The position numbers and the translations under genes are program-made. From contig NZ_ATAX01000009.1 in assembly GCF_000571935.1 (NCBI RefSeq), positions 1 to 64,000 of the forward strand: 64,000 bases of DNA, in the 5' to 3' direction. This DNA is from Ruminococcus flavefaciens 007c (GTDB taxonomy: Bacteria; Bacillota; Clostridia; Oscillospirales; Ruminococcaceae). Every line of letters begins with the position of its first letter. Position 1 is the stretch's first letter. The notes under the pieces were generated by a model. It did no database searches and was not told where the DNA came from. It was given only the letters and a program-made list of their open reading frames with translations. Positions 9,076 through 17,668 of the stretch are shown here, in pieces.

Positions 9076-9110
9076 ACAACTCCCGGGATAAAATGACCGA
9101 TCCCGGGAGC
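9076..9110 (-). terminator. Terminator-like hairpin after the vWA lipoprotein gene
   Basis: CTCCCGGGAT (9080-9089) pairs perfectly with ATCCCGGGAG (9100-9109). On the minus strand the stem is followed by TTGTTGTATTG, so the U-tract is weak, but the hairpin lies 73 bases after the stop. Confidence 0.6.
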
Positions 9111-9182
9111 TGCTGCTTCGCATATAAATACACTTTTCTTTCTTTAATCTGCCTTTATATCAACGCCACAGAAGCGGCGGTA

Positions 9183-10814
9183 TCACCTGTACAGCTTTTC
9201 TGCATTCCATGCAAGCTCGTAAAGCTCCTGTGCCTTCTCGTTATCATCCATTTCAAAGGCGGTATCGAAAACATGGCCGAAGCTTGATGTCCCCTTGTAC
9301 TCCGAGTTCTTCAGAAGCATTGCGAACTCGGCAGCTGCTGAAGCAAGCTTAAGGGAGTCAGATGGAACAGAGTTATACTTTTCCATACCGAAGAGCTGAG
9401 ACTCATAAATGTCCTCATTGCTGTTAACAGGCTTATACGTTACGGAGAGCTTGCAGAGCTCGCTCCTGCCTGTGTCCGCCGCTAGCTCTTCGGGATGCTC
9501 GGATGCAAATTCCAGAGGAACGCCGCGATATGTATCGCCTGAACCAGCAAGCTCAACCTCATAGAGAGCTGTCACGCTGTGGCCTGCTCCGACCTCGCCT
9601 GCGTCCTTGGTATTGTCATAGAAGTCCTCTGCATTCATGAGCCTGTTATCATAACCGATAAGGCGGTATCTGCTTATCTGTGAAGGATTGAACTCGACCT
9701 GCACCTTTACGTCCTTGGCAATGGTGAAAAGGGTCCCGTTCATTTCCTTGACAAGTACTCTCTGAGCCTCCTCGACCGAGTCGATATAGCTGTAATTGCC
9801 GTTTCCGTTATCAGCAAGAGCTTCCATTCTGTCGTCCTTGAGATTGCCTGTTCCGAATCCGAGAACAGAAAGGTATATACCCTTATCGCGCTTGGACTCA
9901 ATGAGTTCTGTGAGCTCATCCACCGAGCTTGCTCCGATATTAAGGTCGCCGTCTGTAGCAAGGATAACACGGTTGTTTCCGCCCTCGATAAAGTACTTCT
10001 CGGCCAGCTTGTAAGCCTTGTTTATGCCGCCCTCGCCGTTGGTGCCGCCTGAAGCGGTTATGGAATAGAGCGCCTCAAGGATATCGTCCTTATCCTTGCC
10101 TGAAGCACCTGAAATACGGGTATCGGAGCTTCCTGCGTAGGTAACTATTGATACTCTATCATTTACGGTGAGCTGTTCGGCCAGCATTGAAAAAGCAGTC
10201 TGAACAAGGGGCAGCTTGTCGTATGAAGCCATAGAACCCGAAGAGTCTATGAGGAACACCAGATTTGAGGGAGGAAGCTCTTTTTTCTCCATTCTCCTGC
10301 CCTGTATGCCTATCATCATGATCTTGTTTCTTGAGTTCCACGGACAGTCTGCCAGTTCGACATAGTCACCGAATATCCTTCCCTCCTCGGGATCGGGATA
10401 ATCATAATCAAAGTAATTTATGAACTCCTCCGCACGCACTGCTTCCTCGGGAACAATAACTCCGTCTTCAATGAGTCTGCGCACATTTGTGAATGAAGCT
10501 GTATCCACATCGGCAGAAAAGGTTGAGAGGGGTTCTGCCTTGGGATCCTTGAAGCCTCCTTCTATATATTCTTTATAGCTTTCATCGGGAGAAACTTCCA
10601 CGGGCTGATCCCAAACGGGGCTCTCACAAGCTCCTTCGTAACATTCGGGTTCTTCATCTCTTGGCTGTTCGATAACATTATTATTTTTATGTTCGTCCTT
10701 GCGATAATCGCCTTTTGGTGCATACTCCTTTCTGCTGCCGCAGCTGCAGACAGCTCCCATAATCAATGTGCATGCAGCAGCCATTGCTGTGATACTTCTT
10801 AGCTTAGTACTCAT
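9183..10814 (-). CDS. vWA-domain lipoprotein (YfbK-like)
   Basis: 543 residues. The N-terminus has a signal with a Cys pair (AVCSCG) that fits a lipobox V-C-S-C, so it is probably anchored on the outer face of the membrane. Then come a short Glu/Pro-rich stretch, a YfbK-type N-terminal region (LSTFSADVDTASFTNVRR, about 95-145), a von Willebrand type A domain with an intact MIDAS motif (LIDSSGSM, about residue 187) and a C-terminal DUF3520-like region. vWA domains bind partners through a metal ion; the function of the bacterial lipoprotein family is not established. Start ATG at 10814 follows AGGAGG. Single gene with a promoter at 10890-10918. Confidence 0.85.
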   Translation of the reverse strand: MSTKLRSITAMAAACTLIMGAVCSCGSRKEYAPKGDYRKDEHKNNNVIEQPRDEEPECYEGACESPVWDQPVEVSPDESYKEYIEGGFKDPKAEPLSTFSADVDTASFTNVRRLIEDGVIVPEEAVRAEEFINYFDYDYPDPEEGRIFGDYVELADCPWNSRNKIMMIGIQGRRMEKKELPPSNLVFLIDSSGSMASYDKLPLVQTAFSMLAEQLTVNDRVSIVTYAGSSDTRISGASGKDKDDILEALYSITASGGTNGEGGINKAYKLAEKYFIEGGNNRVILATDGDLNIGASSVDELTELIESKRDKGIYLSVLGFGTGNLKDDRMEALADNGNGNYSYIDSVEEAQRVLVKEMNGTLFTIAKDVKVQVEFNPSQISRYRLIGYDNRLMNAEDFYDNTKDAGEVGAGHSVTALYEVELAGSGDTYRGVPLEFASEHPEELAADTGRSELCKLSVTYKPVNSNEDIYESQLFGMEKYNSVPSDSLKLASAAAEFAMLLKNSEYKGTSSFGHVFDTAFEMDDNEKAQELYELAWNAEKLYR

Positions 10815-10889
10815 AATACTTCCTCCTTTAATGTCCTTGCGGACAAGATAACGTATACGGCATCTTCGCCGTACCTTTTCTGTACTCTA

Positions 10890-10918
10890 ATTATACCCCC
10901 TATCAGCGCCTATTACAA
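10890..10918 (-). promoter_or_regulatory. Promoter of the vWA lipoprotein gene
   Basis: On the minus strand, TTGTAA (10918-10913), 17 bases, TATAAT (10895-10890). Confidence 0.6.
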
Positions 10919-11213
10919 TAACAGGAAAATGCCAGTTCTGCTACGATTTAGTCTATATTTTCTTACCCGATTATTGCATTTCATTACAATTTATTGAAAT
11001 GATTACAATTATCTGACACTTTTCTCTGACTTGTCTGTGCAGAATATCAACTAAAATTTCAAAAAAATTCCATCGAGGTCTTTTCAATATATGATTAATG
11101 TGATATAATATAAGTATCTGAACAGAAAAAATAGAATATTAATCGGATTATTTATAAAAGTATATCGGGGATATGCTTTTACATCACATCAATGCGTATA
11201 TGGAGATCATGTT
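10919..11213. other. Intergenic region upstream of pcrA
   Basis: AT-rich, without a gene. A TATAAT at 11104-11109 has a weak TTTTCA 17 bases upstream (11081-11086) and may be the pcrA promoter, giving a leader of about 100 bases. Nothing else recognisable. Confidence 0.4.
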
Positions 11214-13571
11214 ATGGAAACTAATTCTTACAATTCAGCAAAACAGGCAGCGCTGAAGAAATACTTCAGCCGTATGAACGAAATGCAGCAGGAGGCTGTC
11301 TTTACCGTAAACGGTCCTGTGCTTGTGCTGGCAGGAGCAGGAAGCGGCAAAACTACTGTTATCGTTAACCGTATTGCAAATCTTATAAATTTCGGAAACG
11401 CCTATTTCGACACCTCACGTGAGGGCAGCAGCGATGATATCGCCTTCTTCAGAGACTATGCCGAGGGAAAGACAGACGATTTTGACACACTGCGCGACAC
11501 AGTGGCAGTCGATCCCGTCCGTCCCTGGAATATCCTTGCCATAACCTTCACCAACAAGGCTGCAGGCGAACTGAAGGAGAGACTCTCTGCCATGCTTGGC
11601 GAAGAGGCTCTGAATATCCATGCCTCAACCTTCCATTCCGCCTGCGTAAGAATACTCAGGAGCGAGATAGAAGCTCTGGGCTACGGAAAGGACTTCACTA
11701 TCTATGACTCCGACGACAGCCAGAGAATGATAAAGAACGTCATGGGCGAGCTGGACGTATCCGAAAAGCAGCTTGCACCCAAGGCTGTACTGAGCGAGAT
11801 AAGCTTTGCCAAGGACAAAATGATAACTCCTGCGGAAATGCGTGCCGATGCGGGACAGGATTACCGCAAAAAGATGATCTCAAAGCTCTATGCCCTCTAT
11901 CAGGAGCGCATGAGAGCTGCAAATGCCCTGGATTTCGACGATATCCTCGTATTCACAGTGGAGCTGTTCGAGCAGTTCCCCGAGGTGCTGGAAAAGTACA
12001 GGAACCGCTTCAGATACATAATGGTGGACGAATACCAGGACACCAACCACGTGCAGTTCAAACTGGTCTCGCTCCTCTCCGGCGGACACAGAAATCTCTG
12101 CGTAGTAGGAGACGACGACCAGAGCATATATAAATTCCGCGGCGCAAATATCGAGAATATACTGGGCTTCGAGGAGCAGTTCGAGGGTGCAAAGGTAATT
12201 CGCCTCGAACAGAATTACCGCTCCACACAGACCATACTCAACGCTGCGAACTCTGTCATCAGCCATAATAACAGCCGCAAGCCCAAGACTCTCTGGACCT
12301 CCGGCGAGCAGGGCGATAAGGTGTACTGGTACAAGGCTGTGGACGAGACAGACGAGGCTAAATTCGTAGCCGATACCATACTTGCTTCCTATAAGGAGAC
12401 AGGAAAATATTCCGCAAATGCTGTGCTCTACCGCATGAACGCACAGTCCAACTCCATAGAGCGTATGCTGGTAAAATGCGGCATCCCCTACAGGGTATAC
12501 GGCGGTATGCGCTTCTACGACCGCAAGGAGATAAAGGACGTTACCTCCTATCTCAGCTTTATAAATAACCACAACGATATGCTCCGCTTCAGACGTATAA
12601 TCAACGAGCCAAAGCGCGGCATAGGCGATTCAACTCTGGCAGTCATCGAGGACATCAGCCGAGACCTTAAAATATCACCCTTTGAGGTCATGAAGAACTG
12701 CGAGGAGTACGCTCCCCTTTCCAAGAAGGTCACTGCGCTGAAAAACGCATACCAGATGTTCGAGATGCTCACCGAGAAATCAGAGGAGCTCCCCCTTGAC
12801 GAGTTCCTTGACCTTCTCCTTGACAAGACAGGCTACCTCGACAGCCTCAAGACTCTTGAGAATGCCGATACCAAGATAGAAAACGTTCAGGAGCTCCGCA
12901 CATCCATGGTACAGTACATGGAACAGGCGGAGGAACCTACTCTCGGCGGCTTCCTCGAAGAGGTCGCTCTCTATACCGAGGCAGACCGCGATGACGGCAG
13001 CGACGACAAGGTGACTCTTATGACCATCCATTCCGCAAAGGGACTGGAATACGATAATATCTTCGTAATAGGCATGGATGACGGTATCTTCCCCAGCTCA
13101 CGCTGCTTCGACAGCGAGGACGATATGGAGGAGGAAAGACGCCTTGCATATGTGGCTATCACCCGTGCAAAGAAGCGCCTCTACCTCACCAATGCAAGAC
13201 AGCGTATGCTCTTCGGACAGACTCAGCACAACGTAACCTCACGCTTTATGAAAGAGATAGGCAGCGAGCTGGTGGAAAAGCACGACAACGCCGCAGCCTT
13301 GAAGCAGCAGCTTGAAGCTGCCGACAAGTCCGTGACAGAGGTCCGCTCAGCGACCTTGCAGCAGCAGCTTGCAAGAACCAAAAAGGCAGCAGCTGCCCCC
13401 AAGGAAGCAATCACATATACCCCGGGAGAAAAGGTCTCCCACAGCATATTCGGCGAAGGTGTCATCGTGTCCGTAAAGCCAATGGCAAACGATTCGATGC
13501 TGGAGATTGCCTTTGATAAAGTCGGCACAAAGAAGATCATGGCAAATTACGCCAAGCTCAAAAAGCTCTGA
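11214..13571 (+). CDS. pcrA: ATP-dependent DNA helicase PcrA/UvrD
   Basis: 785 residues of superfamily-1A 3'-5' helicase, which unwinds DNA in repair and removes proteins from replication forks. Motif I is AGAGSGKTT (about residues 40-48), motif Ia AITFTNKAAGELKER, motif II VDEYQD, motif III GDDDQSIYKFRGA, motif IV around RLEQNYRS, motif V TIHSAKGLEYDNIFV and motif VI VAITRAKKRLYL. The C-terminus has the PcrA-type Tudor-like segment (GEKVSHSIFGEGVIVSV). An acidic insertion of about 45 residues lies between motifs I and Ia (about residues 60-100), longer than in Bacillus PcrA. The ATG at 11214 has a GGAG site 8 bases before. It lies 20 bases upstream of pyk and is probably co-transcribed with it. 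Confidence 0.93.
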   Translation: METNSYNSAKQAALKKYFSRMNEMQQEAVFTVNGPVLVLAGAGSGKTTVIVNRIANLINFGNAYFDTSREGSSDDIAFFRDYAEGKTDDFDTLRDTVAVDPVRPWNILAITFTNKAAGELKERLSAMLGEEALNIHASTFHSACVRILRSEIEALGYGKDFTIYDSDDSQRMIKNVMGELDVSEKQLAPKAVLSEISFAKDKMITPAEMRADAGQDYRKKMISKLYALYQERMRAANALDFDDILVFTVELFEQFPEVLEKYRNRFRYIMVDEYQDTNHVQFKLVSLLSGGHRNLCVVGDDDQSIYKFRGANIENILGFEEQFEGAKVIRLEQNYRSTQTILNAANSVISHNNSRKPKTLWTSGEQGDKVYWYKAVDETDEAKFVADTILASYKETGKYSANAVLYRMNAQSNSIERMLVKCGIPYRVYGGMRFYDRKEIKDVTSYLSFINNHNDMLRFRRIINEPKRGIGDSTLAVIEDISRDLKISPFEVMKNCEEYAPLSKKVTALKNAYQMFEMLTEKSEELPLDEFLDLLLDKTGYLDSLKTLENADTKIENVQELRTSMVQYMEQAEEPTLGGFLEEVALYTEADRDDGSDDKVTLMTIHSAKGLEYDNIFVIGMDDGIFPSSRCFDSEDDMEEERRLAYVAITRAKKRLYLTNARQRMLFGQTQHNVTSRFMKEIGSELVEKHDNAAALKQQLEAADKSVTEVRSATLQQQLARTKKAAAAPKEAITYTPGEKVSHSIFGEGVIVSVKPMANDSMLEIAFDKVGTKKIMANYAKLKKL

Positions 13572-13591
13572 AAATATAAGGAGAATAAATC

Positions 13592-15019
13592 ATGAGAAAG
13601 ACTAAGATCGTTTGTACCATCGGTCCCGCTACCGACGACGAAAACACTATGCGCGAGCTCATGCTCGCAGGAATGAACGTTGCACGCTTCAACTTTTCAC
13701 ACGGAGACTATGAGACTCACGAAAAGCGCTTCCGCGTCATAGAAAGGCTGAGGAAGGAACTTGATCTCCCCGTAGCTACCCTTCTTGACACAAAGGGCCC
13801 CGAGATCCGTCTGGGTAAATTCGTGGACGATAAGCCCGTGGAGATACACGACGGCGATACATACACTCTCACCACAGAAGATGTGCTCTGTGATGACAAG
13901 ATCGGAAGCGTAAGCTTCAAGAAGCTCCCACGCGATGTGAGCATGGGTACACGTATACTCATAAACGACGGTGTTATCGAGCTCATTGCCGAGAAGGTAA
14001 CCACCACCGAGATAGTATGCCGCGTAGTACACGGCGGAACTCTCTCCAATAATAAAGGTATCAACGTGCCCGGAGTAAAGCTCTCCATGCCCTACCTCAG
14101 CGAAAGAGACATGGACGACCTGGAATTCGGCTCGAAAATGGGCTTTGACTTCATAGCGGCAAGCTTCGTCCGCACTGCTGCGGATATAAACTATCTGAGA
14201 AAGTTCACTCAGAGCCTGGGCTGGTTCGATGTGAGGATCATCGCTAAAATAGAAAATACCGACGGCGTTGAGAACATCGATGAGATACTTGAAGCTGCCG
14301 ACGGCATCATGGTCGCCCGCGGAGATATGGGCGTAGAGATACCCTTCGAGCAGATACCCGCAATACAGAAGTCCCTTATCAAGAAGGGCTACAACGCAGG
14401 CAAGCAGGTCATCACAGCCACACAGATGCTGGAATCAATGATAACAAATCCCCGTCCTACCCGTGCGGAGATAACAGACGTTGCCAACGCTCTCTACGAC
14501 GGCACAAGCGCTATAATGCTCTCCGGCGAGACCGCAGCGGGCGCTTACCCTGTGGAGGCCGTAAAGACAATGGCTCTCATCGCCGAGACCACAGAGAATA
14601 ACATAAACTATAAGGCACGTTTCTCCTCACGCCGCGCAGATCAGAACGGCACAGTGGCAGAAGCCATCGCTCACGCTACGGTAACTACCGCTCACGACCT
14701 CAATGCAAGGGCTATAATCACAGTATCTCTCGGCGGACAGACAGCAAGACTTATATCCAAGTACCGTCCCAGCTGTCCTATTATCAGCTGCACCATGAGC
14801 GAAGTGGTATGCCGCCAGATGAACATGAGCTGGGGAGTTATACCGTTCATTATAGACGAAAAGACCAACACCGACGACCTCTTTGCAGCAGCAGTTGAGG
14901 CAGCCGAGTCCCATCAGCTTGTTGAGGACGGCGACCTTGTAGCTATAACCGCAGGTGTGCCCCTTGGGGTATCGGGCACCACCAATCTTATGAAAGTTGA
15001 GAAAATAGGCGGTAAATAA
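13592..15019 (+). CDS. pyk: Pyruvate kinase
   Basis: 475 residues, the usual length for the form without the extra C-terminal PEP-utiliser domain. It transfers phosphate from phosphoenolpyruvate to ADP, the last step of glycolysis. Visible: N-terminal RKTKIVCTIGPA and NVARFNFSHG, the B-domain, the active-site segment IIAKIENTDGVENIDEI, the MVARGDMGVEI loop and the ITATQMLESMI signature. The C-terminal domain is the usual allosteric domain. AAGGAG lies 8 bases before the ATG, the gap to pcrA is 20 bases, and a terminator follows at 15033. Confidence 0.96.
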   Translation: MRKTKIVCTIGPATDDENTMRELMLAGMNVARFNFSHGDYETHEKRFRVIERLRKELDLPVATLLDTKGPEIRLGKFVDDKPVEIHDGDTYTLTTEDVLCDDKIGSVSFKKLPRDVSMGTRILINDGVIELIAEKVTTTEIVCRVVHGGTLSNNKGINVPGVKLSMPYLSERDMDDLEFGSKMGFDFIAASFVRTAADINYLRKFTQSLGWFDVRIIAKIENTDGVENIDEILEAADGIMVARGDMGVEIPFEQIPAIQKSLIKKGYNAGKQVITATQMLESMITNPRPTRAEITDVANALYDGTSAIMLSGETAAGAYPVEAVKTMALIAETTENNINYKARFSSRRADQNGTVAEAIAHATVTTAHDLNARAIITVSLGGQTARLISKYRPSCPIISCTMSEVVCRQMNMSWGVIPFIIDEKTNTDDLFAAAVEAAESHQLVEDGDLVAITAGVPLGVSGTTNLMKVEKIGGK

Positions 15020-15032
15020 TAAAATGGGGTAA

Positions 15033-15067
15033 TTACGCCTTTGCAAAAAGGCGTAAAATATTTTTTG
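15033..15067 (+). terminator. Terminator of pcrA-pyk
   Basis: TTACGCCTT pairs with AAGGCGTAA, followed by AATATTTTTTG. Confidence 0.85.
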
Positions 15068-15093
15068 TAACATGATATGGAGGAAAAATAAAA

Positions 15094-15954
15094 ATGACAG
15101 TACAGAAAAGAAGCAGGATATTCGAGATCATCATTGCAATACTGATGATAAGACCATCTTTATTGATAATACAGGAACTTTATTCTTGTCAGAATGCAGA
15201 AACAGTAGAAGCGGCTCTGAAACTTGCATTTCCTTCTTTTTTTGCAACAGTTGCCCTTGCAATTGTCATAATAACACGCAAATATGACCAAACATGGTCG
15301 AAACTGCTTGTGATCAGCTCACTTGCAGCAAATTTCTGCACAGACAATAATCTTCGCTATGTAAAAAATTTAAGCTTCTATATAAGCGCATCCATCCGTG
15401 ACGTATCAGTTCTTTATAATTTTCTGTTCGGAACATTGCTGTTCGTTCTCGGCATAACAGCAGGAATAGTCCTTGTTCTTACGATGTTCGGAAAGATAAA
15501 ATGGAAAAAGTGGAATTCACTTCTTATCTATGCTTATGTAATGACAGGTATCATGGTTACGGGAGCATTGATTCTGAAGTTCCATAACATTTATTACGTG
15601 GAACTTGTCCTGATGACGTGCCTTATCTACGAATTGCAGGAAAAGAGTGACCTCAAGGCTGTTGCAGGCTGGGTGGGAACTCTTACCGCCGCGATATCTG
15701 ATATATTCTTCGATTTTTATTTCAATTATTATATTAACAAAGTTCAGAGCAGTTCTGACGGCGGTTTCCTTGATTATCTGAATTATTCCAACTCAGCCGC
15801 AAAATATGAAAGTATAAGAAGCCTGATATTTGCAGCAGCAATCATTCTTATGCCGCTTATTTTGTTCGAGCGTAAGGAAAAGCTCGAAAGAATTGTTACT
15901 CCCGCAGATGTCGATGATGACGAGGAAAATGATAATGGCGACGATAACGACTGA
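15094..15954 (+). CDS. Unrecognised multi-pass membrane protein
   Basis: 286 residues with about seven hydrophobic segments and an acidic C-terminal tail (DDDEENDNGDDND) likely in the cytoplasm. GGAGG at 15079 gives a good site for the ATG. No family recognised. Its end overlaps the next gene's start by 20 bases, so the two are translationally linked. The overlap may partly explain the tail's composition, as the bases must also encode the N-terminus of the acetyltransferase. Confidence 0.75.
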   Translation: MTVQKRSRIFEIIIAILMIRPSLLIIQELYSCQNAETVEAALKLAFPSFFATVALAIVIITRKYDQTWSKLLVISSLAANFCTDNNLRYVKNLSFYISASIRDVSVLYNFLFGTLLFVLGITAGIVLVLTMFGKIKWKKWNSLLIYAYVMTGIMVTGALILKFHNIYYVELVLMTCLIYELQEKSDLKAVAGWVGTLTAAISDIFFDFYFNYYINKVQSSSDGGFLDYLNYSNSAAKYESIRSLIFAAAIILMPLILFERKEKLERIVTPADVDDDEENDNGDDND

Positions 15955-16438
15955 CCGCCTTATACTCCGTCCGCTCACTCTCGACGACGCAGATGCCGCC
16001 TTTGAGTGGACAGGCGATGAAAGAGTCGCAGAATATATGATATACTCCACCCACGAAAGCGTGGAGACTACCAAAGAATGGCTGCGCACTGTAAAATCCA
16101 CTGATACTCAGTTTGAGTTCGGCTTTGTCCGCAGAAGCGACAATAAGCTCATAGGCTCGGGCGGTATAAGGCTTCATGATGACGGTTTCTGGGAGTTCGG
16201 CTACAACTTCCGCTATGACTGCTGGGGCATGGGCTATGCTACGGAAGCATCTCTTGCCATGATAGAGCTTGTCCGCAGCAGATACGGAAATGTTAAGCTG
16301 AAAGCAGAATGTGCCGCAGAAAATACTGCCTCCGCGCACGTTATCGAAAAATGTGGTCTGCACTTTGTGGGCTATGGTGAATATTCAAGCTATGACGGAA
16401 AGAAGAAATTCAAATCCAAAAAATATGAAAGCAGGTAA
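15935..16438 (+). CDS. GNAT family N-acetyltransferase (RimJ/RimL-like)
   Basis: 167 residues from the ATG at 15935, which lies after GAGGAAA and reads MATITTDRLILRPLTLDDA, the standard start of RimJ/RimL-type acetyltransferases. ATG at 15929 is in frame but too close to the ribosome site. The acetyl-CoA loop region (CWGMGYATEASLAMIE) and the later NTASAHVIEKCGL motif are present. Substrate unknown; members acetylate protein N-termini or small amines. Its start overlaps the previous gene and it ends 5 bases before the next. Confidence 0.9.
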   Translation: MATITTDRLILRPLTLDDADAAFEWTGDERVAEYMIYSTHESVETTKEWLRTVKSTDTQFEFGFVRRSDNKLIGSGGIRLHDDGFWEFGYNFRYDCWGMGYATEASLAMIELVRSRYGNVKLKAECAAENTASAHVIEKCGLHFVGYGEYSSYDGKKKFKSKKYESR

Positions 16439-16443
16439 TTATC

Positions 16444-16746
16444 ATGATAAAACATATAGTAATGTTCAAATTAAAGGAAGCTGACGGCAGAAGCGAATAC
16501 GAGAACGCTCTCGAAGCACAGAAGCGCTTCGACAACGTTATCGCCAATGTCAAAGAGCTCAAAAAGGGCGAGGTTGTCATCAACTCTAAAGAAGCTCCCG
16601 AGAGCAACTACACTATCTCACTTCTCTGCGATTTTGACAGCATTGACGACCTCAACGCCTATCAGGTACACCCAGCACACCTTGAATTCGGTAAGTTCAT
16701 AGGTTCGGTAAGAACCGACAGAGCCTGCATAGATTACGAATACTGA
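16444..16746 (+). CDS. Dabb (stress-responsive alpha/beta-barrel) domain protein
   Basis: 100 residues forming a single ferredoxin-like Dabb domain: MIKHIVMFKLK at the start and DDLNAYQVHPAHLEFGKFI near the end are family-typical. Bacterial members are small dimeric proteins of mostly unknown role. Starts 5 bases after the acetyltransferase stop, so it is in the same transcript. Confidence 0.88.
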   Translation: MIKHIVMFKLKEADGRSEYENALEAQKRFDNVIANVKELKKGEVVINSKEAPESNYTISLLCDFDSIDDLNAYQVHPAHLEFGKFIGSVRTDRACIDYEY

Positions 16747-16749
16747 TAA

Positions 16750-16779
16750 CAGCTCCCATGACACGCAGCATGGGAGCTG
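16750..16779 (+). terminator. Strong hairpin between Dabb and SDR genes
   Basis: CAGCTCCCATG (16750-16760) pairs perfectly with CATGGGAGCTG (16769-16779). No run of Ts follows, only CATATAATATT, so it may be a weak terminator or an mRNA-stabilising stem rather than a full stop. Confidence 0.5.
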
Positions 16780-16810
16780 CATATAATATTACCTTTAAAG
16801 GAGGAAAAAC

Positions 16811-17554
16811 ATGGTTAACGTTAAGGGCAAATGGGCGCTCATTACAGGAGCAAGCCGCGGACTCGGCTATCTTTCGGCTGTATTCATGGCAAAGCTCGGC
16901 TGTAATCTGGTGCTCCACAGCCGCACCGAGGAGCACTGCGCAAAGGTTCTCAGCGAAGTAAAGTCACTCGGTGTTGACGCCTACGTTGTGACAGCAGAGC
17001 TCTCCGACATGGAACAGGTAGACAGAATGTGCCGCACCATTGACGAAAAGGGCACAAAGCTTGACATAATACTCAACAATGCAGGACTCCAGATAGCATA
17101 CAGAAAAGACTATCTTGCAACTCCCGCATCGGATTACGACATAAGCTTCAGGATAAACACTACAGCTCCTATGATGATATGCTATCATTTCCTGCCGCAG
17201 ATGAAGGAACGCGGCTTCGGACGCATAGTCAATACCACCAGCGGTATCGACCTCGAACCCGAGCAGGCGGGCTACTCCGCAGCAAAGGCAGCTCTCAACA
17301 AGGTAACGCGCGACCTCGGCAAGAACTACGAGGGTACGGACGTTACTCTCAGCCTTACTGACCCCGGCTGGTGCAGAACAGACCTGGGCGGACCAAAGGC
17401 TCCAAATTCTCCCGAGAGCGCACTCCCCGGCATACTGGTGGGAGCTTTCATCGACGACAAGAAGTGCGGACGTATATTCTCTGCGCAGGAGTTTACGGGC
17501 ATGACTCTCGAAGAAGCCGTTGCCAGGGCTGAAAAGCAGGCAGGGGTATATTAA
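16811..17554 (+). CDS. Short-chain dehydrogenase/reductase
   Basis: 247 residues of a classical SDR. The nucleotide-binding motif is TGASRGLG (about residues 14-21), NNAG follows near residue 92, and the catalytic set is Ser (NTTSGID) with YSAAK (Tyr-xxx-Lys). It probably oxidises or reduces an alcohol, ketone or sugar with NAD(P)H. The start has AAAGGAGG seven bases upstream. Substrate cannot be inferred from the neighbours. Confidence 0.92.
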   Translation: MVNVKGKWALITGASRGLGYLSAVFMAKLGCNLVLHSRTEEHCAKVLSEVKSLGVDAYVVTAELSDMEQVDRMCRTIDEKGTKLDIILNNAGLQIAYRKDYLATPASDYDISFRINTTAPMMICYHFLPQMKERGFGRIVNTTSGIDLEPEQAGYSAAKAALNKVTRDLGKNYEGTDVTLSLTDPGWCRTDLGGPKAPNSPESALPGILVGAFIDDKKCGRIFSAQEFTGMTLEEAVARAEKQAGVY

Positions 17555-17576
17555 CATATTATGGAACGCCTTGTGT

Positions 17577-17640
17577 TTTTGGGGAACTCTGCCCAAACCT
17601 GCCAGAGGGAATATACTCCCTTTGGAATCCCATTTTTAGA
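17577..17640 (+). repeat. Imperfect inverted-repeat element, terminator-like
   Basis: After the SDR gene, CCAGAGGG and CCCTTTGG form an 8-bp stem with one G-U pair, flanked by GGGA and TCCC that can extend it, and the sequence ends CCCATTTTTAG. It may be the SDR terminator. The arrangement resembles short intergenic palindromic elements that are repeated in some Ruminococcus genomes; only one copy is in this window, so that is a guess. Confidence 0.45.
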
Positions 17641-17668
17641 ATAGTATTACTTATTTTAAGGAGAAACC

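Noticed and set aside
11880-12572. Minus-strand frame of 230 codons
   Set aside because: Antisense to pcrA within its conserved motifs; no start signals.
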